Made by a program: the position numbers and the translations under genes. Below are positions 48,910 to 53,866 of a stretch of 53,866 nt of DNA, one piece after another. Numbering within the stretch: position 1 is the first letter of the stretch; every line of letters starts with the position of its first letter. The stretch covers positions 1 through 53,866 of the forward strand of contig CAJUTC010000020.1 of assembly GCA_910589195.1 (NCBI GenBank), read 5' to 3'. This DNA comes from an uncultured Lachnospiraceae bacterium (GTDB lineage: Bacteria; Bacillota; Clostridia; Lachnospirales; Lachnospiraceae). Below the pieces are notes generated by a model that worked only from the letters and a program-made list of their open reading frames with translations, did not search any database and was not told the origin of the DNA.

Positions 48910-50280
48910 TTATTTGTTGTAAAGTGCCTTCTGCTTAAAATCCTTTAATATCCCCACAATAATTACACTTGCCAGGACAAAGGTAAACACGTCAGCAACC
49001 GCCTGTGCCATCTGCACCCCCAAAAGGCCGAATACCCTGGGAAGAATCCAAAGGGCAGGAACAAGAAACAGGCCCTGGCGGCCCATGGCTACCAGCGATG
49101 CCCGGAACCCATAGCCCACAGACTGGGTCATCATATTGCACATTATTATCCACCCTTGGATTGGCATTGTCAAAAGTTGAAGCCGCAGCGCCCTGGTTCC
49201 GATTGCGATTACTTCTAAATCCTCCCGGCGGAAAATCGCGATGATGGGTCTGGCAAACCCGAAGCTTATTAGACCCAGGCCGGTTAAGGCTACGGTAGAT
49301 ACCCGAAAGCAAAACCAGAACGATTCCAACACCCGATCAAAGCGCTTGGCTCCAAAGTTAAACCCGCACACTGGCTGAAACCCCTGGCCAAAACCGATCA
49401 GGCCAGAATTGATAAACATCATAAAACGGGATACAATGGACATGGCCGCAATAGCCGCGTCTCCGTAAGGCCCTGCCGTTACATTTAATACTATAGAGGA
49501 AATGCTCATCATTCCCTGACGGCACAGGGAAGGCAGGCCTGCATGGAGGATAATCCCATACATTCTTAGGGAAGGGGTAAACTTGGAAAGCTGAATTTTA
49601 ATGCTGTCTTTTCTGAAATTACATTGGCACAGCAAAATCCCAAAGCTGACGATCTGGCTGATCATAGTAGCAATGGCCGCCCCCGCAATCCCCATGTGAA
49701 ATCCAAAAATCAAAACCGGATCCAGAATCATATTTAAAATACCGCCTGCCGCAATCCCAAACATGGCATACAAGGCAATCCCCTGAGCACGTAGAATATT
49801 ATTCATTACATAGGAGCAAAGCATAAATGGCGCCGCATACAGAATATACCGCATATAATCCATGGCATAGGGTGCGATGGTGGGAGTCGCTCCTAGCAGA
49901 TATACAATATTTTCCATATAAAAAATTCCAAAAACAATCATCAAAATCCCAATCAGAAATACACTGAAAAACGCGGTTGACGCTGCTTTTCCCGCCTCAT
50001 CCCCATTCTGATCCCCCAGGGAACGGGAAATGTAGTTGCCGCTTCCCATGCCAAACGTAAAGCCAATGGCCTGGATTAGGAACATCAAAGAAGCGATAAT
50101 CCCCACTGCCCCTGAAGCACTGGTTCCAATCCGGCTTACAAAAAAAGTATCTGCCATATTATAAATTGCGGTTACCAGCATGCTGATAATGGTAGGCACT
50201 GCAAGCTTTGAGATCAGCCTGGGGATTGGCGTGTCCATCATCATCTGGTATCGTTCTTCTTGTGTCATTGATTGTTTCAT
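48910..50280 (-). CDS. MATE family efflux transporter
   Basis: 456 aa with about twelve membrane segments in two related halves: PIPRLISKLAVPTIISMLVT at the start, FGMGSGNYISRSLGDQNGDE in the first half, GQGFQPVCGFNFGAKRFDRV in the second. Exports drugs or metabolites with Na+ or H+. GAGGG seven bases before ATG 50280. Its transcript starts near 50484 and so has a leader of about 200 nt. Confidence 0.9.
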   Translation of the reverse strand: MKQSMTQEERYQMMMDTPIPRLISKLAVPTIISMLVTAIYNMADTFFVSRIGTSASGAVGIIASLMFLIQAIGFTFGMGSGNYISRSLGDQNGDEAGKAASTAFFSVFLIGILMIVFGIFYMENIVYLLGATPTIAPYAMDYMRYILYAAPFMLCSYVMNNILRAQGIALYAMFGIAAGGILNMILDPVLIFGFHMGIAGAAIATMISQIVSFGILLCQCNFRKDSIKIQLSKFTPSLRMYGIILHAGLPSLCRQGMMSISSIVLNVTAGPYGDAAIAAMSIVSRFMMFINSGLIGFGQGFQPVCGFNFGAKRFDRVLESFWFCFRVSTVALTGLGLISFGFARPIIAIFRREDLEVIAIGTRALRLQLLTMPIQGWIIMCNMMTQSVGYGFRASLVAMGRQGLFLVPALWILPRVFGLLGVQMAQAVADVFTFVLASVIIVGILKDFKQKALYNK

Positions 50281-50490
50281 CTGTAATCCCTCTTCCCTTA
50301 TTCCAGGCCTTTTTTCCTAAGCCTGTATGTGGTGTCAAATACCCTATTGCCAGTTGACAGGACGCCAGTCTTGCCTCCCTCAAACTGTGTGGATTTGACC
50401 GTGGCGGCATTCGCCAAATGTTCATGTAACCGCATCCTTGGACAATTGCTTGTAAAAATAAAGGCCAGGCAACATTCCCATGCTATAAAA

Positions 50491-50520
50491 AGTATAGCAC
50501 AAAGGCTGACTTTTTTGCAA
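50491..50520 (-). promoter_or_regulatory. Promoter of the MATE gene
   Basis: Minus strand: -35 TTGCAA (50520-50515), 18-bp spacer, -10 TATACT (50496-50491). Confidence 0.7.
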
Positions 50521-50537
50521 GAATCCTGCTAAAACAG

Positions 50538-50566
50538 TTGCGCCGCAGACATTCAAATGGTAGGAT
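50538..50566 (+). promoter_or_regulatory. Promoter candidate of asnA
   Basis: -35 TTGCGC at 50538-50543, 17-bp spacer, -10 TAGGAT at 50561-50566, about 57 bp before asnA. Confidence 0.5.
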
Positions 50567-50623
50567 AAAAGATGGCAAAACGTCAATCCTTACGGTTTGG
50601 CATAAAAATTAGGAGGAACCATA

Positions 50624-51631
50624 ATGAATTTAATCCTACCAGAAAACTACGACCCCCGCCTCACCGTCCGAGAAACCCAGGACGCCATTAAGTACATACG
50701 CGATACCTTTCAGAAAGAACTGGGCCGGAAGATGAATTTTGAACGAATCTCCGCACCTTTGTTTGTTGAAAAAAGCAGCGGCTTAAATGATGATTTAAAC
50801 GGAGTAGAACGCCCCGTCCAATTTGACATGGCTGCTATGCCAAATGAAACGGTGGAAGTGGTCCACTCGCTGGCAAAATGGAAGCGTATGGCGCTTAAAG
50901 AATATGGATTCCAGCCAGGAGAAGGCCTTTACACCAATATGAACGCCATCCGCCGGGATGAGCAATTAGATAATCTTCATTCCTGCTACGTAGACCAGTG
51001 GGACTGGGAAATGGTGATCACCAGAGAGCAAAGAACCATCGATACTTTAAAGCAAGTAGTAAAAACCATATTCCAGATGATCAAGCATATGGAGCATGAA
51101 GTCTGGTACAAATATCCCCAGGCAGTGAAGCACCTTCCTGATGATATCTTCTTTATCACCTCCCAGGAGCTGGAAGACCGCTATCCGGATCAAACTCCAA
51201 AAGAGCGTGAAAATCTAATTACAAAAGAGCATGGCTGCGTCTTCCTGATGCAGATCGGAGATAAACTGGCAAACGGCAAGCCTCATGATGGCCGTGCCCC
51301 GGACTATGATGACTGGAAATTAAACGGAGATATCTTATTCTGGTTTGACACCTTAAATTGCGCACTGGAAATTTCCAGTATGGGGATCCGGGTAGACGAA
51401 ACATCATTAGAAGAGCAGCTAAAAAAAGCTGGCTGTGAAGAGCGGAAAAACCTGCCTTACCATAAGATGCTGTTAAATGGGGAGCTGCCGTTTACCATCG
51501 GCGGCGGCATCGGCCAGTCCCGCCTTTGTATGCTTCTTTTAGATCGGGCTCATATTGGTGAAGTCCAAGCCAGCTTATGGCCTGAAGATATGCGGAAAAC
51601 CTGCAAGGAGCATGGAATTATTTTACTGTAG
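50624..51631 (+). CDS. asnA: Aspartate-ammonia ligase (asparagine synthetase A)
   Basis: 335 aa, standard AsnA length. A class II aminoacyl-tRNA-synthetase-like fold: KIRDTFQKEL-type start (IKYIRDTFQKELGRKMNFER), NDDLNGVERPVQFD, KWKRMALKEYGFQPGEGLYT, and the motif 3 end GGGIGQSRLCMLLLDRAHIG. Makes asparagine from aspartate, ammonia and ATP in the cytoplasm. AGGAGG seven bases upstream of ATG. Confidence 0.97.
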   Translation: MNLILPENYDPRLTVRETQDAIKYIRDTFQKELGRKMNFERISAPLFVEKSSGLNDDLNGVERPVQFDMAAMPNETVEVVHSLAKWKRMALKEYGFQPGEGLYTNMNAIRRDEQLDNLHSCYVDQWDWEMVITREQRTIDTLKQVVKTIFQMIKHMEHEVWYKYPQAVKHLPDDIFFITSQELEDRYPDQTPKERENLITKEHGCVFLMQIGDKLANGKPHDGRAPDYDDWKLNGDILFWFDTLNCALEISSMGIRVDETSLEEQLKKAGCEERKNLPYHKMLLNGELPFTIGGGIGQSRLCMLLLDRAHIGEVQASLWPEDMRKTCKEHGIILL

Positions 51632-51750
51632 CCCTCATGCCCCGTCAGGACACCGCCATGATTAAATGGGAGTTCCTGTAACCCTCTGGGAATGTGCAAA
51701 AAAACGGGCATGGAAGATGCCGCTTTGTGGCCTCTTTTCCCACAGCTCAG
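51632..51750. repeat. Degenerate ~120-bp direct repeat, copy 1
   Basis: Begins CCCTCATGCCCC right after the asnA stop and ends CAGCTCAG. Shares with copy 2 (52248-52367) the blocks CCCTCATGCCCC, CCATGA, GTTCCT, ATGTGCA, ATGGAAGATGCCGCTT and a closing CAG-TCAG. The GCCCG/CGGGC pairing potential suggests a structured element. Not recognised. Confidence 0.6.
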
Positions 51751-51824
51751 AAACAGAGCATACGGCTGTTAGCTGCGGGGTTGTAGGTTTGAGACCTCCT
51801 CGGGGAGTGAATTGAATGATTTAT

Positions 51825-51937
51825 CACAAAGGGGCTGTTGCATTAAGAAAAACATATACAAGATTTCGTAGAATTTAATTCGAAAATAATACGATATCTT
51901 GTATACTCAATCCTTATTGCAGCAGACCCTTTTGTGC
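51825..51937. mobile_element. MITE-like imperfect palindrome (~113 bp)
   Basis: The left end CACAAAGGGGCTGTTGCA is mirrored at the right end as CACAAAAGGGTCTGCTGCA (reverse complement), and the inner TATACAAGATTTCGTA is mirrored by TACGATATCTTGTATA (15 of 16). Almost the whole element folds back on itself. The GGGGCTGTTGCA end resembles the terminal repeats of some insertion sequences. No transposase inside; a non-autonomous element is the best reading. Confidence 0.6.
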
Positions 51938-52027
51938 ATTCTATTTTTCTGTAAAAACAGGTCATGAACGATGGGGCAAGAATTAGGATAGCTGTAATGG
52001 TAACATATTGGCATTTAATGATAGGGT

Positions 52028-52225
52028 ATGTTAGAAAGAGAAATTTACAGAAATCCACGGAAACTGTTTACGGGATGTTATGTAAAATATAGAAAAGTTT
52101 GTGAAGTATGTGAAGAACTGGACACACCAATGCCTGAGTATATTTTGTTAGGCGATGACGTGACAGTGAAGCTTTCAGCCCTTGAAAGCGCCAGCATATC
52201 TGATTCTAAAATTTCAAGGTGCTAA
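52028..52225 (+). CDS. Short hypothetical ORF in the decayed zone
   Basis: 65 aa starting MLEREIYRNPRKLFTGCYVK, with CEVCEEL and a GDDVTVKLSALESAS tail. No obvious ribosome site and no recognised family. It lies between the palindromic element and repeat copy 2 and may be a gene fragment. Confidence 0.25.
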   Translation: MLEREIYRNPRKLFTGCYVKYRKVCEVCEELDTPMPEYILLGDDVTVKLSALESASISDSKISRC

Positions 52226-52247
52226 AGGAAACAGCTTTTAAAGAAAA

Positions 52248-52367
52248 CCCTCATGCCCCACCAGGGCGCCACCATGAATGAAAGGGGGGTTCCTTTAAAA
52301 TCCAGGAGATGTGCAGAAAACGTGAATGGAAGATGCCGCTTCACGGCCCCGTTTTCACGCAGTTCAG
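52248..52367. repeat. Degenerate ~120-bp direct repeat, copy 2
   Basis: Begins CCCTCATGCCCC and ends CAGTTCAG; see copy 1 at 51632-51750. The two lie 616 bp apart in the same orientation and enclose the palindromic element and the short ORF. Confidence 0.6.
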
Positions 52368-52399
52368 CGCAAGGGCGGTGGATTTTCAAAGTAACTGAA

Positions 52400-52940
52400 G
52401 TAAAAAGATTAGCAACAAATTTGAAAATAACGATAATTCCTGAATTTTTTGGATCCAAAGAGGTTAATAAAGAAATAGAGTCTGAGGATGAAAAGATAAA
52501 ATATATTTCATTTCTGATATGTCAGATGCTATTTCAGAATTACTTGAAATAGTTGATATTGATAGAATATTTCGTTTACTTGATGAGTGGCCTGAAATTC
52601 CAGAAACAAGTCAATATATTTTAGCAGCTTTTTTGAAGCGAACATTTATATCCAAGAAGGTTACATTAAAAATTACAGCTATTCCTAATAGAACGCAACT
52701 TATTTCTTAAAATAGAATTGGATTAAAGGATGGGGGAAATATATTCGGATTTCCCTTAAACAATGTTCATTTTAAACTTCTTCATCCAGGATCAAATTTA
52801 AGAATTTATTTTTATTGGTGCAATGATGCGATTACAAATGGAAATTTTGTAACTGGTTCTATTATACTGCTTCAACCTACTAAATGGAATAGGTTTTCTG
52901 AAATCTTGCTATTCTTTTTTCCATTTTTGACAGTATTATG
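52400..52940 (+). pseudogene. Broken ORF of unknown family
   Basis: Two overlapping plus frames read like one protein broken near 52510: LKITIIPEFFGSKEVNKEIE...EKIKYISFL in one frame, then SDAISELLEIVDIDRIFRLL and so on in the next, up to TAA 52708-52710. Reading continues in that same frame past the stop as NIFGFPLNNVHFKLLHPGSN to TGA near 52940. At least one frameshift and one in-frame stop. I do not recognise the family. Confidence 0.4.
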
Positions 52941-52947
52941 ACCAAAA

Positions 52948-53140
52948 TCATCGTTCCCATTCAATATTGTTTCGAATAGCCTTGGCTGGATATCCGGCTA
53001 TAAACCATATTATGTCCATCAGCGTCCCTCACATTTACATTCCACCCAAGAAGGACGTTATTTCCGATTATAAAATATCCCCTTTTGTTTTCGCAAATCC
53101 CTTCTGTACCACCAAAGCCAAAAAATATTCTATCTTTTCT
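52948..53140 (-). pseudogene. Hexapeptide-repeat acyltransferase remnant
   Basis: Minus strand: one frame reads FFGFGGTEGICENKRGYFII then GNNVLLGWNVNVRDADGHN; another, after a shift, gives the typical C-terminal end IAGYPAKAIRNNIEWER followed by TGA at 52950-52948. The middle of a left-handed beta-helix acetyltransferase is missing. Such enzymes O- or N-acetylate sugars and are common in surface polysaccharide loci, which fits the flippase gene next to it. Confidence 0.6.
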
Positions 53141-53274
53141 TGCCGCGCCTTAATCCCTTACACTTAACATGATTTGATATTAGAAGGGGAAGCTTTACCC
53201 TCCCATTCCGAAAAGGAAAATATTAATTATAAATGAACGAGAAATGGCAAGTAAAATCGACAATTTCATTGTAA

Positions 53275-53866
53275 TTACCTCCGTAAAATTTTATTCGTAA
53301 AAATATCAATGAGATATTTAATCCCCCAGATTATTGTATCTTTATAGAGCGCAAACATGATTGTCATGATCGCCACATAAAATACAACACACAAATAGTT
53401 AAACTTCACAAACGTATTATAAAAAGCATATAGGATAGCAAGAACCGTAAGAATCGAAAATCTCTTTAAGCTAAAATCCACATAAAAGTATCTGTTGGAA
53501 AAAATAGTTCGTAAAGCAAAAAACACAATGTATGATAGACCGGTTGATATCGCCGCTCCTTTGCCACCCAATATCGGAACAAAAATATAATTACCAACCA
53601 AATTCGTCAGGCAGGCACCAGCGGCAACAAAAACTTGCATCTTGCTTTTTTTCATAAAAACCAGGCCTGAAACTGTCGTTTCAGAAATTGTATACATAAT
53701 CGGATTAAATATTAAAAAGGGAAGAATCATTGCGGCTTGTCTATATTTCTCACCAAGAAGAATCGCAAATACATCCTTAACCAGAATCAGGGAAAATCCT
53801 ATAAAAAACATAATCACAGTAATAATCTTGTTCCCTTCCTGAAAAAAACTTCTATCTTCCTTATCA
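53275..53866 (-). CDS. wzx: Wzx-type polysaccharide flippase (partial, N-terminus outside window)
   Basis: The C-terminal ~196 aa of a membrane protein of the MOP exporter superfamily. It runs off the window end; the in-frame ATG at 53817 is internal, because the preceding residues FFQEGNKIITVIMFFIGFSL match the usual mid-protein segment. Visible: LLGEKYRQAAMILPFLIFNP, a conserved oligosaccharide-flippase turn, and about six membrane segments. It moves lipid-linked repeat units across the membrane. It ends about 140 bp past the acyltransferase remnant and belongs to a polysaccharide locus that continues to the right. Confidence 0.85.
   Translation of the reverse strand, partial: DKEDRSFFQEGNKIITVIMFFIGFSLILVKDVFAILLGEKYRQAAMILPFLIFNPIMYTISETTVSGLVFMKKSKMQVFVAAGACLTNLVGNYIFVPILGGKGAAISTGLSYIVFFALRTIFSNRYFYVDFSLKRFSILTVLAILYAFYNTFVKFNYLCVVFYVAIMTIMFALYKDTIIWGIKYLIDIFTNKILRR

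Larger units (their letters stand above)
50281..50623. other. Divergent regulatory region MATE / asnA
   Basis: 343 bp with two outward promoters (50491-50520 minus, 50538-50566 plus) and a ~200-nt MATE leader. I looked for a T-box (AGGGTGG...ACCGCG) before asnA and for known riboswitch cores in the MATE leader and saw none. Confidence 0.5.

Noticed and set aside
50500..50623. T-box leader for asnA
   Set aside because: Asparagine genes in Clostridia may have one, but no T-box core or terminator/antiterminator pair is present in the ~60-nt leader.
51755..51815. tRNA-like segment (GGTTTGAGACC with flanking GC-rich bases)
   Set aside because: It has a T-loop-like string but no acceptor, D or anticodon stem can be drawn.
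1..53866. CRISPR array, prophage or intact transposon
   Set aside because: No regularly spaced repeats, no phage structural or terminase genes and no transposase frame were seen; the only mobile traces are the small palindrome and gene debris.

Overview
The window looks like chromosome of a low-to-mid GC Gram-positive anaerobe of the Clostridia, most likely Lachnospiraceae. This is an inference from the gene families seen: a DUF4317 protein, a DUF2325 protein, a BMP-type nucleoside ABC importer, a U32 peptidase beside a RodA/PBP pair, strong AGGAGG ribosome sites and TTGACA/TATAAT-type promoters. No tRNA, rRNA, CRISPR array, intact transposase or prophage was recognised.

Layout. (1) 1-9205, all minus strand: a cell-surface polysaccharide cluster. 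In transcription order it holds a tyrosine-recombinase-like protein without catalytic residues, a heptose-7-phosphate-kinase-like GHMP kinase, a GDP-sugar SDR, a glycosyltransferase, UDP-glucose dehydrogenase, two more glycosyltransferases and a polymerase-like membrane protein cut by the window start. (2) 9206-10566: a gene-poor stretch with a strong hairpin, a pair of inverted 25-bp sequences flanking a promoter (possible DNA inversion switch) and a frameshifted immunity-22-type gene. (3) 10567-16806: a glucuronide/galactoside locus (GH88 hydrolase, GH2 glycosidase, GPH symporter) with a divergent AraC regulator. (4) 17304-31064: two consecutive minus-strand operons that share a LacI operator (TGAAACGTTTCA and the variant TGAATCGTTTCA). 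The first encodes a nucleoside hydrolase and a complete BMP-type nucleoside ABC importer. The second encodes the LacI regulator, an RpiB/LacAB isomerase, two TIM-barrel isomerases, a split transketolase, a 2-hydroxyacid dehydrogenase and MnmA. Together they read as uptake and breakdown of a nucleoside or modified nucleoside through an unassigned sugar route with no kinase in the operon. (5) 31438-35214: small stand-alone genes (CBS protein, amidase, DUF2325 protein under a DtxR-like palindrome, DUF4317 protein, NUDIX hydrolase). (6) 35444-51631: mostly housekeeping: PBP/RodA pair, U32 peptidase, a ZapA-headed coiled-coil protein with tandem repeats, RuvAB, an RNase H-like exonuclease, cold-shock protein, Hsp33, methyltransferase, SEC-C protein, MATE exporter and AsnA. 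(7) 51632-53274: a decayed zone with two degenerate copies of a ~120-bp repeat, a MITE-like palindrome, a broken ORF and an acyltransferase remnant. It leads into the 3' end of a Wzx-type flippase (53275-end), probably the tail of a second polysaccharide locus.

Starts were re-chosen in many genes where a Shine-Dalgarno sequence, an ATGA overlap or the family's usual N-terminus argued for an internal ATG; each entry says so. All functions are read from sequence motifs alone; no database search was possible.
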